From NCBI RefSeq assembly GCF_905175375.1, contig NZ_CAJIMS010000001.1, positions 1,426,001-1,490,000 of the forward strand: DNA of 64,000 nucleotides, written 5' to 3'. Shown here one piece after another: positions 33,457 to 42,734 of the stretch. Within the stretch, counting starts at the first letter, position 1, and each line of letters begins with the position of its first letter. A program made the position numbers and the translations under genes. A model generated the notes under the pieces. That model made no database searches and was not told the origin of the DNA. It was given only the letters and a program-made list of their open reading frames with translations. The stretch is from Chryseobacterium aquaeductus. Its GTDB lineage: Bacteria > Bacteroidota > Bacteroidia > Flavobacteriales > Weeksellaceae.

Positions 33457-35586
33457 TTAAACTTTAGCTTTCATTTCTGCAATGATATTCATCGCTTCCT
33501 GAAGATAAGTATCTTTCTTTAAGTTTTTTATCCACATTTCAGACTTTTTCTTAAATGCTTCATCTTTTTTCTCTCTTTCGATTTCTGCAGGAAACATTGA
33601 GAATTTCAATCCGTTTTCAAATTTACTTAATGCTTTGAATTTTTCTATCTGAGCTTTTCTCTGCTTCATCAAATCATTAAACTTGGTGATATTTAATGTG
33701 ATCGTTTCTTCTTTATCCAATTGTTCTCTCCATTTTGCAGATTCCAAAAGTAGCTGATAATTTGAGTTTTTTGCCATTCTTGCATTGCTGGAGTTTTCTA
33801 AAGCTTTCACATCAAAATAGCTCAACTTCTGATAGTTTGAACTAGGGATTTTGTCCCACGCCAATGCAAAATCGTCATATCTTTCGCCTACTTCTGCATA
33901 CGTAAAGAAATCTTCCATTCTGATGTCTGAAACAATCCCTTTTCTTTGGTTTGACTCTCCGCTGATTCTGTAGAACTTCTGAATCGTCAGTTTTAAAGAT
34001 CCGAAATCATCCTCAGTATTTAAAAACCTGTTTAAGTCTACAAAAGTCTGTACAGTTCCTTTTCCAAAAGACTGTGGCGAACCAACAATAATTGCTCTTC
34101 CGTAATCCTGCATCGCACCCGCTAAAATCTCAGATGCTGAAGCAGAAAGTTCGTTTTGCATGATTACTAAAGGACCTGTCCAGATGGGAGTTTCCTGTTT
34201 GTTTTTCAAAGTCTGAATTTTTCCGTTTCCGTCTTTCACCTGTACGTAAGGTCCGGCATTCATGAATAATCCCATGATGTCACCCACTTCCGTCAATGAA
34301 CCACCACCATTATTTCTAAGATCTAAAACGATTCCTTCAATTCCCTGACCTTTCAGTTTTACGATTTCATTTTTGATGTCGTCAGAAGCATTTCTTCCTT
34401 TTTCATCTTCAAAATCTGCATTGAAACTTGGTAAATTAATGATTCCGTATTTTTTCCCGTTTGGAGAATTCACGATGATGCTTCTTGCGAAAGTATCTTC
34501 AATGGCTACTTCCTCACGAATCATGGTAACCTCAACAATCGTTTTATCTTTTTTCTGAACCGTCAATGTAACCGGAGTTCCTTTTTCACCTCTGATTAAT
34601 CGTACGGCTTCATCAGAAAGCATTCCTACAACATTTACGGCATCCTCTTTCGGTTTTGATCTTACTTTCAAAATTTTATCACCTTCAGAAAGCTTTTTAG
34701 ATTTCCATGCCGGTGCACCAATCGTCAAAGCTCCTAAGAATAAATTCCCTTTTTTCTCCTGAATAATTGCGCCGATTCCGATCACTTTTCCTTTAAACTG
34801 AGTATCAAAATCTTCTTTATCTTTTGGAGAATAATAGTTGGTATGAGGATCGAAAACTTCTGTATATGCATTCATATACACGGTAAACCAATCCATTTTT
34901 TTTCTCTTTTTAAATCTTGTAAAAGTTTCTTTTACCAAATCTTTCACCTCATCGGTTGCTTTTTTCAGCTTTTGATCAGGGTTTAGAATTTCAAGTTTAA
35001 TGGTATCATTCAGCTTATATTTCTGTACAGAATCTTTCTTTTCTTTCTGAGCTTCTTCTTTGCTGTTCATCGATTCAATTTCCTGAAGAATATTGTATTT
35101 GATAAATTTTCTCCATTCATTGTACTGTTCTTTTTTATCAGCCGGAACGCTCTTAAGTTTAGATTCCAAAGTCAAGGTTTCATCTTCTTCTAAATTGATT
35201 GGCTTACTGAAAATATCCTGAGTAATTTTATCAATCTCGTCAACCCTTTGGTACAATCTGTCAACCGTTAGTTTGTAGAAAGAAAGGTCTCCCATGTTCA
35301 GATAATCATCCAACTTAGTTTCGTGCTTTCCAAATTCTATCATATCAGACTGCAGGAAATATCTTTTCCCGGGATCAATCATTTCAAAATAATGTTTGTA
35401 AACATCTTTTGAATAAGCATCATTAATGGGTTTTGGGCTGTAATGTAAATATGAAAGAGTGTTTTTAACGCTCACCATTATCGTCTGCATTTTCTCATCG
35501 TCATTTTTCGGCGAGTTGAAACAAAACATAAGACTTGTTAACGGAATAAAGAGTAGAAATTTATTTAGTTTAAAATTTTTCCACAT
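33457..35586 (-). CDS. prc: Carboxy-terminal processing protease (Prc/Tsp, S41)
   Basis: A 709-residue periplasmic protease with an N-terminal hydrophobic signal (about 9-24). A long helical N-domain comes first, then a PDZ domain (about 262-355: AIIQEKKGNLFLGALTIGAPAW). The S41 catalytic core follows, with the Ser in SASASE (481-486) and Lys509 in QSFGKGTVQTF. The C-terminal helical domain is of DUF3340 type, as in Tsp. It degrades or trims envelope proteins from the C-terminus. Its length is typical of Bacteroidota Prc. It is monocistronic. Confidence 0.93.
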   Translation of the reverse strand: MWKNFKLNKFLLFIPLTSLMFCFNSPKNDDEKMQTIMVSVKNTLSYLHYSPKPINDAYSKDVYKHYFEMIDPGKRYFLQSDMIEFGKHETKLDDYLNMGDLSFYKLTVDRLYQRVDEIDKITQDIFSKPINLEEDETLTLESKLKSVPADKKEQYNEWRKFIKYNILQEIESMNSKEEAQKEKKDSVQKYKLNDTIKLEILNPDQKLKKATDEVKDLVKETFTRFKKRKKMDWFTVYMNAYTEVFDPHTNYYSPKDKEDFDTQFKGKVIGIGAIIQEKKGNLFLGALTIGAPAWKSKKLSEGDKILKVRSKPKEDAVNVVGMLSDEAVRLIRGEKGTPVTLTVQKKDKTIVEVTMIREEVAIEDTFARSIIVNSPNGKKYGIINLPSFNADFEDEKGRNASDDIKNEIVKLKGQGIEGIVLDLRNNGGGSLTEVGDIMGLFMNAGPYVQVKDGNGKIQTLKNKQETPIWTGPLVIMQNELSASASEILAGAMQDYGRAIIVGSPQSFGKGTVQTFVDLNRFLNTEDDFGSLKLTIQKFYRISGESNQRKGIVSDIRMEDFFTYAEVGERYDDFALAWDKIPSSNYQKLSYFDVKALENSSNARMAKNSNYQLLLESAKWREQLDKEETITLNITKFNDLMKQRKAQIEKFKALSKFENGLKFSMFPAEIEREKKDEAFKKKSEMWIKNLKKDTYLQEAMNIIAEMKAKV

Positions 35587-35706
35587 AAATCTGTAATATA
35601 TTTTTATTAAAATCTTTTTAAATCATGTAATAAGTAGCATTTATTAAATGACTGTTACAAACTATCAAATTTAATACCTTATTTATAATTATCAATTAGT
35701 TTTAAG

Positions 35707-35714
35707 TATTTTTG
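35707..35714 (+). promoter_or_regulatory. -7 box of surE
   Basis: TATTTTTG matches TAnnTTTG and ends 16 bases before the surE ATG at 35730. An in-frame TTG at 35712 lies inside the box, which supports 35730 as the start. Confidence 0.6.
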
Positions 35715-35729
35715 TTAAAATTAATTTTT

Positions 35730-36500
35730 ATGGACAGACCTCTTATTCTGGTAACCAATGATGATGGAATTACGGCTCCCGGTATCAGAAATCTTGTAGA
35801 ATTTATGAACGAAATCGGAGAAGTTATCGTAGTAGCACCCAATTCTCCCCAAAGCGGAAAAGGTCACGCGATCACCATCAACTCAACATTAAGTTACGAA
35901 GAAGTACAGCTTGAAGGTCCTCAAAAAGATTATTCATGCAGCGGAACTCCTGTTGATTGTGTGAAAATGGCTTTAGATAAAATTCTTCCGAGAAGACCGG
36001 ATATTGTGGTTTCAGGGATTAATCACGGCGCAAATTCTTCGATCAATGTAATTTATTCAGGAACGATGTCTGCTGCGGTGGAAGGTGGTGTGGAAGGTCT
36101 TCCTTCGATTGGTTTCTCTCTTTTAGATTTCAGTTGGGAAGCAGATTTTACTCAGGCAAAAGAATATATTCAGGGAATCGTAAGAAAAACGTTGGAAAAT
36201 CCGATGCCTAAAGGTGTTGTTCTCAATGTAAACATTCCGAAACTTTCAAAAGAAGAAATCAAAGGAGTGAAAATCTGCAAGCAGGCCAATGCAAAATGGG
36301 AAGAAAGTTTTGACGAAAGAGTCAATCCGCACGGAAAGAAATATTACTGGTTAACAGGTTATTTCAACAATATGGATGAATCTGAAGATGCAGACGAGAC
36401 CGCTTTGGCAAACGGATATATTTCCATTGTTCCCGTTAAATTTGATATGACGGCGTATGAGTATATGAATACACTGAATGAAGTGATGAAGTTTGATTAA
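35730..36500 (+). CDS. surE: 5'/3'-nucleotidase SurE
   Basis: A 256-residue metal-dependent phosphatase that acts on nucleoside monophosphates. The ATG at 35730 gives MDRPLILVTNDDGITAPG, where the NDDG metal motif is diagnostic. VVVAPNSPQSGKGHAIT, the GTPVDCVKMAL segment and SGINHGANSSINVIYSGTMSAA are the remaining conserved blocks. The length is normal. It has its own promoter and terminator, divergent from prc. Confidence 0.95.
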   Translation: MDRPLILVTNDDGITAPGIRNLVEFMNEIGEVIVVAPNSPQSGKGHAITINSTLSYEEVQLEGPQKDYSCSGTPVDCVKMALDKILPRRPDIVVSGINHGANSSINVIYSGTMSAAVEGGVEGLPSIGFSLLDFSWEADFTQAKEYIQGIVRKTLENPMPKGVVLNVNIPKLSKEEIKGVKICKQANAKWEESFDERVNPHGKKYYWLTGYFNNMDESEDADETALANGYISIVPVKFDMTAYEYMNTLNEVMKFD

Positions 36501-36508
36501 AATTAAAG

Positions 36509-36542
36509 AAAAGCGTAGAAAATTATTCTCACGCTTTTTTTA
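36509..36542 (+). terminator. Terminator of surE
   Basis: AAAAGCGT and ACGCTTTT pair around an interior with GAA/TTC, followed by T residues. It starts 9 bases after the surE stop. Confidence 0.75.
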
Positions 36543-36843
36543 TTGCTTCTGTTCTTTTGTCTTGAAACAAAAGAACCAAAAATTCAAGACTTGGAATCTG
36601 AAGGCTAAAAATTTAAAAATAATCCTAAAATCCCCAAACTTGCGCGAATTGACTATTAATTTTTCAATTCAAAATTGATCTCGCGCTTCGAACAGTGGGA
36701 ATTTTTTAACGGATTATTTTTAAATTTTCTTAACGCTTCAGATTCCTATGTCGTAATTGATTTATCAAGATAAAAATCTGTGCAAATCCGTGAAATCTGT
36801 GGGAAGTTTTTATTTTACTTTTAACATCAAATTATACGAGAAT
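36543..36843. repeat. Intergenic region with nested palindromes
   Basis: About 300 bases without a gene between convergent surE and the radical SAM gene. GTTCTTTTGT (36551-36560) and ACAAAAGAAC (36567-36576) form a perfect 10-bp hairpin. GCGCGA (36642-36647) and TCGCGC (36681-36686) form the base of a larger stem-loop. The phrase 'AAATCTGTGCAAATCCGTG' near 36775 is of the low-complexity kind seen between genes in this group. It may be a degenerate interspersed element. No protein-coding frame is convincing. Confidence 0.45.
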
Positions 36844-38247
36844 TTAAAACAAAACCTTATCCTCTCTCCTCAATTCCTCCAGATATTTAATCTTATCATC
36901 ACGGTAAAACAAATTCATCGTCTCAAAAGGGATCATTTTCATATCTTTATTCACAATGTGAACGCATGATTTTTTTACTGCACGAACATCAAAATCATGT
37001 GCATCCATAAAATTCATGATGATAATTCTGAACAAGTTGTCGTAATCTAAATTCGGAGCCGAAACTTCTGGAAGACAACACAATAGCTGATTCACTTTAG
37101 GCTGTACTTGATCTACAGAAATCCCTGTGCTGAAAATGTCTAAAAGCTGCATTTGCAAACCTGCATCTTGTTCGTAAACAATTGTGTTTTTAGTTTCATT
37201 ATTCAGCAGATCAGCAGGATTGATATATCGTGTTAAAGGAATTGTTTCTCCTTCCAGTTTCAGAATATAACCCATCGCCAAAGAATCCGGATTACATGGA
37301 ACAGGAATAATATCGTCACCATTCAAAAGCGGAAACTGGTTTAAAATTTCCTGACGAACTTCTGTTAACGTAATTTTTTCATGTGCAGAATCTTCTCTGT
37401 TTCTTCCCGCAACTTCAACGGGCTGAAAAGTAATTCCGCGAACGCATTTTTGTTTTAAAGCAAACTCAATCAGTTTTCCGATCTCGTCGATATTTTTTCC
37501 TTTTTGAAGAACTATAACAAGCGTTGTGGAAAGATTTAATTCATTTAATTTTTCCAGAGCTTTCAAGCGTACATTCGTGAGATCTTTCCCTCTGAAATCT
37601 TCTAAAACTTCAGGCTTAAATGAATCAAACTGAAGATAAATTTCAAATTCGGGAGCATAAGTCGCCAGTTTTTCTGCAAAACCGGGATCATTTGCAATAC
37701 GGATTCCGTTGGTATTGAGCATCAAATGTTTTATCGGCTTTGTCTTGGCGATATCCATAATTTTGAAAAACTCAGGATGAATGGTCGGTTCGCCACCACT
37801 TATCTGAACAACATCGGGTTCTCCCTCATTTTTAACGATTGTATCAAACATTGCTTCAATCTGCTCCAGACTTCGGTGACTTCCATAATGTGGCGAAGAC
37901 ATCGCATAACACGTCGGGCAAGTTAGATTACATCGATCCGTAACTTCTACAATCGATAAACAACTGTGCTGCTCATGATCTACGCACAATCCGCAATCAT
38001 AAGGACAGCCATATTCTACATCAGTTCCGAAATGAACAGGCATTTCTGAGGCTTTATTGAAGTTTCTGATGTTTTTATAATACTGAACATCAGAAGCAAT
38101 CATTGTCTTAAAAAAACCATGATCGGGACATCTTTTGGTCATAAAAACGGCTTCGTCTTCAATGATAATCTTCGCTCCTACCCTTTTCAGGCATTCCGGA
38201 CAAAGACTTATGGTATAATCGTAATAGGTATAATTTCTTACTGGCAT
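36844..38247 (-). CDS. Radical SAM enzyme, tetraether-synthase-like (MJ0619/Tes type)
   Basis: A 467-residue radical SAM enzyme. Many Cys are arranged in sets: CPEC (16, 19) with CPDH (40) at the N-terminus, CPYDCGLC (81, 85, 88) with Cys96, then the radical SAM motif CNLTCPTC (106, 110, 113). SGGEPTIHPEF is the SAM-binding motif. This pattern (N-terminal small iron site, extra cluster, then the CxxxCxxC core) matches the MJ0619/tetraether synthase group, which joins unreactive lipid methyl carbons in archaea. The substrate here is unknown. It is the last gene of an operon with a small membrane protein and an Lgt-like protein, which supports a lipid or lipoprotein substrate. Confidence 0.78.
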   Translation of the reverse strand: MPVRNYTYYDYTISLCPECLKRVGAKIIIEDEAVFMTKRCPDHGFFKTMIASDVQYYKNIRNFNKASEMPVHFGTDVEYGCPYDCGLCVDHEQHSCLSIVEVTDRCNLTCPTCYAMSSPHYGSHRSLEQIEAMFDTIVKNEGEPDVVQISGGEPTIHPEFFKIMDIAKTKPIKHLMLNTNGIRIANDPGFAEKLATYAPEFEIYLQFDSFKPEVLEDFRGKDLTNVRLKALEKLNELNLSTTLVIVLQKGKNIDEIGKLIEFALKQKCVRGITFQPVEVAGRNREDSAHEKITLTEVRQEILNQFPLLNGDDIIPVPCNPDSLAMGYILKLEGETIPLTRYINPADLLNNETKNTIVYEQDAGLQMQLLDIFSTGISVDQVQPKVNQLLCCLPEVSAPNLDYDNLFRIIIMNFMDAHDFDVRAVKKSCVHIVNKDMKMIPFETMNLFYRDDKIKYLEELRREDKVLF

Positions 38248-38259
38248 AATTTCATTTTT

Positions 38260-38493
38260 TTACATTCCACCGCAGACAACGCCGCTTATTAATCCACAAA
38301 TTAGCATTGAAATCAGCACCGTAAGCCAAAATTGTTTTCTGGAAAATTTCTTGCCGTCCTTACTCTCGTAAATCAGTTTGACAAAAACAGTGATTACCAA
38401 GGAAACAACGAAAGCAACCGCCAGAATCATCAAAATAATCACAGCGACCAAGCCTTCCAATCCACCAACTTCCAAAAGTGTCAGCATATTCAT
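38260..38493 (-). CDS. Small two-helix membrane protein
   Basis: A 77-residue protein with two long hydrophobic segments (about 12-38 and 56-75) and a short basic loop, YESKDGKKFSRKQFW. It lies between the Lgt-like gene (3 bases upstream) and the radical SAM gene (12 bases downstream) on the same strand. No family recognised. Its position inside a probable lipid-modifying operon suggests an accessory or anchoring subunit, which is inference. Confidence 0.7.
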   Translation of the reverse strand: MNMLTLLEVGGLEGLVAVIILMILAVAFVVSLVITVFVKLIYESKDGKKFSRKQFWLTVLISMLICGLISGVVCGGM

Positions 38494-38496
38494 ATT

Positions 38497-39255
38497 TTAA
38501 ATTTTTTGATGTTTAATTAAAACTGTACTGCTTTTAATCTTATAAATGTAATAAATAATCATTGAAAGACAAACCAGCTGTATTGTTCCTAAATTTCCTA
38601 TGATCTCAATTTTAGGTTTAATAAAATCTAAAAGAAATCTGAATGAAAAGTAACTCAGCATAAATAACTGAAAAAGAAATCCCGAAACATATTTATCTCT
38701 TTTTGCTATCATTTTTAATTCAAACCACATGAAAAGTAAAAATGCAATTTCGTACAACGCAACAGGATGTCTGAGATATTCATCTCCAAGATACATCCCG
38801 AAGACTGATGTCGTTGGTAAACCATAAGTTTCCTCATAAACTCCTGTGAGAAAACAACCTATCCTGCCAATAATGATGGCTAAAATTAAAGGGAAAACGA
38901 TCAAATCTCCCGTGCTTTCTTTGTGACCTACAATTTTCTTTGCTATTTCTACACCAATTAATCCGAAAGCCAATCCGCCAACGATTGTATTATTTGTCCA
39001 GAATCTTTTAATACTAAAATTTTCAAATAAAACGATAGGATTTTCGAGATTTCCGATCAATTTAGAACCAATTAAAGCTCCGGCGGTAGCACCGATAAGA
39101 ACAGCCGCTGAGGTATTGAAAGACATTTTTTCGGTTGATTTCCTTTTTAGAAAAAAATAATAGCGCATCGCTAAAAATATTCCCATTGTCTCAAAAATGG
39201 GATGTGCTAAAATTGTTTTGTTAAAAATTTGAAAACTTACAGGGAAATCCATCAA
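38497..39255 (-). CDS. Lgt-like membrane protein (prolipoprotein diacylglyceryl transferase family), divergent
   Basis: A 252-residue membrane protein with about seven hydrophobic segments. IIIGRIGCFLTGVYEETYGLPT corresponds to the Lgt signature GRIGNFxNxE, and YLRHPVALYE to RHPSQLYE. In true Lgt the catalytic His lies in an HGGLIG segment; the matching region here reads TIVGGLAFGLIG, with no His. So it may use the fold for another lipid-linked reaction. It heads the operon of Lgt-like, small membrane protein and radical SAM gene. It begins MMDFPVSF, so either Met may be the start. Confidence 0.75.
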   Translation of the reverse strand: MMDFPVSFQIFNKTILAHPIFETMGIFLAMRYYFFLKRKSTEKMSFNTSAAVLIGATAGALIGSKLIGNLENPIVLFENFSIKRFWTNNTIVGGLAFGLIGVEIAKKIVGHKESTGDLIVFPLILAIIIGRIGCFLTGVYEETYGLPTTSVFGMYLGDEYLRHPVALYEIAFLLFMWFELKMIAKRDKYVSGFLFQLFMLSYFSFRFLLDFIKPKIEIIGNLGTIQLVCLSMIIYYIYKIKSSTVLIKHQKI

Positions 39256-39315
39256 TTCAAATGTAGTATATTTAAGATAAATTTTTAATTTTTAAACATT
39301 TAATCAAATTACATA

Positions 39316-40356
39316 ATGCGCATAGAAAACGATATTAAATTAGGTTTTAAAGACGTCATGTTTCGTCCCAAAAGATCTACCCTAAAATCCCGTTCTGAAG
39401 TTGACCTGAAAAGAGAATTTGTTTTTCTACACACTCAAAAAAAGTGGAAAGGAACTCCAATTATAGCCGCAAATATGGATACAGTGGGAACTTTTGAAAT
39501 GGCTGTAGAATTGGCAAAAGATAAGATCATCACCGCTATACATAAGCACTACACGGTTGAAGAGTGGTCTCAATTCCTTGAAAATCAAGACACGAGCATT
39601 CATCAATACATCGCATTAAGTACCGGAACCGGAAAAGCAGATGAAGAGAAAATAAAAATCATTCTCGATAAACATCCACAGATCGAATTTCTCTGCATTG
39701 ATGTAGCCAATGGCTATTCTGAACATTTTGTACAATTTGTAAAAAAAGCGAGAAAAGATTTTCCTGATAAAATTATTATTGCAGGAAATGTTGTGACCGG
39801 AGAAATGGTAGAGGAACTTCTCTTGGTAGGTGCAGACATCATCAAAGTTGGAATCGGTCCCGGTTCGGTTTGTACGACGAGAGTGAAAACCGGAGTTGGC
39901 TATCCTCAGCTTTCTGCAATTATCGAATGCTCTGATGCAGCTCACGGATTGAAGGGCCATATCATTGCAGACGGAGGTTGTAAAGTTCCCGGAGATGTTG
40001 CCAAAGCTTTTGGCGGAGGAGCAGATTTTGTGATGCTCGGAGGAATGTTTGCCGGACATGATGAAAGTGGAGGCGAAATGATAGAAGAAGACGGCAAAAA
40101 ATTTAAACTTTTCTACGGCATGAGTTCCAAAACTGCGATGGATAAACACGCAGGAGGTGTCGCCGAATATCGTGCCTCGGAAGGTAAAACGGTGAAGATA
40201 AAATACAAAGGTTCTGTGTCTGAAACTGTGAAAGATATTTTGGGTGGCGTACGCTCAACCTGCACTTATGTAGGTGCATCAACTCTCAAAGAATTGTCTA
40301 AAAGAACCACTTTTATCAGAGTTCAGGAACAGGAAAATCAAATTTTTAATGATTAA
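39316..40356 (+). CDS. guaC: GMP reductase
   Basis: A 346-residue IMPDH/GMPR-family enzyme that converts GMP to IMP with NADPH. It opens with [26 protein letters not shown], typical of GuaC rather than IMP dehydrogenase, and there are no CBS domains. The catalytic Cys is in [39 protein letters not shown] is the C-terminal GuaC block. It is divergent from the Lgt-like gene, 60 bases away, and is followed by a long gene-free stretch. Confidence 0.95.
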   Translation: MRIENDIKLGFKDVMFRPKRSTLKSRSEVDLKREFVFLHTQKKWKGTPIIAANMDTVGTFEMAVELAKDKIITAIHKHYTVEEWSQFLENQDTSIHQYIALSTGTGKADEEKIKIILDKHPQIEFLCIDVANGYSEHFVQFVKKARKDFPDKIIIAGNVVTGEMVEELLLVGADIIKVGIGPGSVCTTRVKTGVGYPQLSAIIECSDAAHGLKGHIIADGGCKVPGDVAKAFGGGADFVMLGGMFAGHDESGGEMIEEDGKKFKLFYGMSSKTAMDKHAGGVAEYRASEGKTVKIKYKGSVSETVKDILGGVRSTCTYVGASTLKELSKRTTFIRVQEQENQIFND

Positions 40357-41146
40357 TCTTTGTAAAATATTTTGTGTTCTATATAAAGAAATAAAATTTA
40401 ATTACCTGCAAAGCCTCATCAGCAAATGAATTACAAAATTAGAGGGATTGTTGAGGGGTACCTTTTTTGGAGATTTTTTAAAATTTTATTCTATTTGCAT
40501 CATCGAATGAAACACAAATACACGAATGACGGAAGAAATTCATGTCCGAATATTTTATCTCTTTTTGGATAAAGTATTCGGATTTTTTTTGCTAAAATCT
40601 TACAATGCATAGTCTCAATCTGGTCATGTTTTTAAATAACTCTATTCTGGTCTTGTAACGCTTGATTAATTATGAAAGTAGACCAATTCAGTCTTATCTT
40701 TTAATACTAAAAGCCTTATTTACACAAATTAAATATTTTCTCATAATTTATTTAAATCTTCTAAAAAGTAATCTGCTCAATAATCTATAGTTTGAAAAGC
40801 AATATGATATAAAACAATTATGTTGAAAAAAACTGAATTCGGTGATTAAATTATTATTAAGTAAATACTATATTCTACTAAAAAAACATATCTTTATAAC
40901 ATAATTGGTATCAAAAATATGGTTAATTTTGTTTTTAGTAAGTAATAATTGCTAATTTGGTAATCAGTATTCAACGATTGTTATCCAAAATGATAATGAG
41001 AATATTTTTTTATTATATCAATTATTTGTATTCTCCACATATAAAAACATTATACCGTGAGCTTAGTAACAGGAAGAATGATTTTCACAAACCAAAGCCT
41101 TTTTTTGAATTTCAACCTTACAATTAATATGATCAACCAATAAACA
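40357..41146. other. Long AT-rich gene-free region
   Basis: About 790 bases without a convincing gene between guaC and the TPR regulator. It is very AT-rich. The only clear structure is the hairpin at 40545-40590. Short frames in it are spurious: they lack codon structure and start signals. It could hold a small RNA that ends at the hairpin; nothing else is seen. Confidence 0.5.
40545..40590 (+). terminator. Hairpin with T run in the gene-free region
   Basis: TCCGAATA (40545-40552) and TATTCGGA (40575-40582) form an 8-bp stem, with TATC/GATA pairing inside, followed by eight T. It is about 190 bases past the guaC stop, too far to be a simple guaC terminator, so it may end an unannotated transcript. 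Confidence 0.6.
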
Positions 41147-42658
41147 ATGGATTTCCAGAGATCCTCGTGCCAAATATTTGTCATCCTGCTTATTTTATTA
41201 TCTAACTTATTTTCGGCGCAAGATGATGAGAACGCCAACCAAAAAATTAATCATTTAATCAACCAGACCAATCAACTATTTTTGGCAGGGAAAACTGATG
41301 CTGTTCTCGCATCTTCAAAAACAATTATTGCCCAATCTGAAAAACTAAATTCTGAAAAAGGACTTTCGTATGGATATTATTATCTCGCAACCTACTACTA
41401 CGACAACGCAGAGTTCAGAGAAAGCATAAAGATTGCTAAAAAGGCTCAGGAATACGATTCTTATTTATCTCAAGACAAAACTCATGCTGCCAGAATTTCT
41501 GCTTTGCTTGGCGGGAACTATTTGTTGCTGGAACTGTACACTCTTTCTTCAAAAAATTATAGAACTACCCTAAAAATTCTTGACAGTAAACCTAAAAAAA
41601 ACACCACAGATTCTCTTACAGAAAGTGCTGCATACTCTAATTTGAGTTATCTTTTTTATAATATCAATATGCGGGATTCGATGTATTTTTATCTTAAAAA
41701 AGAGAAAGTAATTCTCAAAAAAATTAAATTCAAAGATGCGTATATCGAGAAAGGATGTTCCTGCTTAGGATTTGGAAATTATCATCTGAGTCAGAATAAG
41801 ATCGATTCTGCACAATACTATTACAACAAATCTTTAGCGTTTTTTAGCACTAATAAACATCCTTGTAAAATAGAATCTCTGATAGGACTCGGCAATCTGT
41901 ATACCCAAGAAAAAGATTACGACAAAGCTCATTTTTTTTATGATAATGCGCTCAAAAGTTTTAATCAGAATACTTTCCCAGATATACAGAGTGAACTGTA
42001 CAAAAAAATATCTGAGCTCTACATCGCTGAAGGAAACGCTTTACAGGCAAAAAAATATAATGATTTGTATGTGAAAATATTTTCACCACTGGATGCGAGA
42101 CAGAAAAAAGAGCGCGATTTTGTACTGAATGAGGTGATGAAAGAAGAAAAAGAAAATCATGAGGCTGAAGTGATGAGAAATCGCAAAGTAACTATTTTGA
42201 TTATTTCTTTATTGGTTTTAATTACTTTATTCATTGTTTACCTTCTGAGAAAATCTAAAAGTAAAAACCAAGAAACGCTGGAAATCACGCAACAACTGCG
42301 TTCCGAAAAATTAATCAACGAAAAGACCAACGATAGTTTAAAACTCCAACTGAATGAAGCTTTTGAAGAGATAAGAAAACTTGCTAAAGAAAACAATCCG
42401 GAATTTTTTATCCGTTTTCAGGAGATTTATCCAACTTTCAGCATCAAAATGCTGGAGCTTAATCCCAAATTTAAAGTTTCTGAACTTACCTTTGCAGCAT
42501 ATATTTACTTGGGTTTCAACACCAAAGAGATTGCAGAACATACTTTCAAAGCAGTGAAAACTATTGAGAACAACCGTTATAATCTGAGAAAGAAACTTGA
42601 AATTTCACCTGAAAAAGACCTTCAGATCTGGCTTAGAAATTACATAGATTCTGAATAA
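41147..42658 (+). CDS. Membrane-anchored TPR protein with C-terminal LuxR-like helix-turn-helix
   Basis: A 503-residue regulator-like protein. Signal/anchor MDFQRSSCQIFVILLILLSNLFSAQ is followed by TPR repeats (about 35-310, with LATYYYDNAEFRESIKIAKKA and GLGNLYTQEKDYDKAHFFY). One transmembrane helix is at about 345-365. A coiled coil comes next, and then a C-terminal helix-turn-helix of LuxR type, with YIYLGFNTKEIAEHTFKAVKTIENNR (about 445-470). The layout puts a TPR sensor in the periplasm and a DNA-binding domain in the cytoplasm. Similar regulators are common in Bacteroidota. The target is unknown. It has a strong terminator. Confidence 0.85.
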   Translation: MDFQRSSCQIFVILLILLSNLFSAQDDENANQKINHLINQTNQLFLAGKTDAVLASSKTIIAQSEKLNSEKGLSYGYYYLATYYYDNAEFRESIKIAKKAQEYDSYLSQDKTHAARISALLGGNYLLLELYTLSSKNYRTTLKILDSKPKKNTTDSLTESAAYSNLSYLFYNINMRDSMYFYLKKEKVILKKIKFKDAYIEKGCSCLGFGNYHLSQNKIDSAQYYYNKSLAFFSTNKHPCKIESLIGLGNLYTQEKDYDKAHFFYDNALKSFNQNTFPDIQSELYKKISELYIAEGNALQAKKYNDLYVKIFSPLDARQKKERDFVLNEVMKEEKENHEAEVMRNRKVTILIISLLVLITLFIVYLLRKSKSKNQETLEITQQLRSEKLINEKTNDSLKLQLNEAFEEIRKLAKENNPEFFIRFQEIYPTFSIKMLELNPKFKVSELTFAAYIYLGFNTKEIAEHTFKAVKTIENNRYNLRKKLEISPEKDLQIWLRNYIDSE

Positions 42659-42659
42659 A

Positions 42660-42700
42660 AAAAAGATTCCTTTCACGTCTGATGAAAGGAATCTTTTTGT
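42660..42700 (+). terminator. Terminator of the TPR-HTH regulator
   Basis: A 16-bp perfect stem (42660-42675 with 42683-42698) around a 7-base CGTCTGA loop, starting 2 bases after the stop. It is A-rich on the left and T-rich on the right. Confidence 0.88.
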
Positions 42701-42734
42701 GTTTGGGTACTTCATAACTATTACACCTAATTTT

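Noticed and set aside
41050..41238. Minus-strand open frame overlapping the start of the TPR-HTH gene
   Set aside because: It overlaps the strongly supported plus-strand gene and has no start signal or recognisable protein.
42118..42130. GTACTGAAT inside the TPR-HTH gene as another LytTR-type site
   Set aside because: It is within coding sequence, has no second half 21 bp away and no promoter box next to it.
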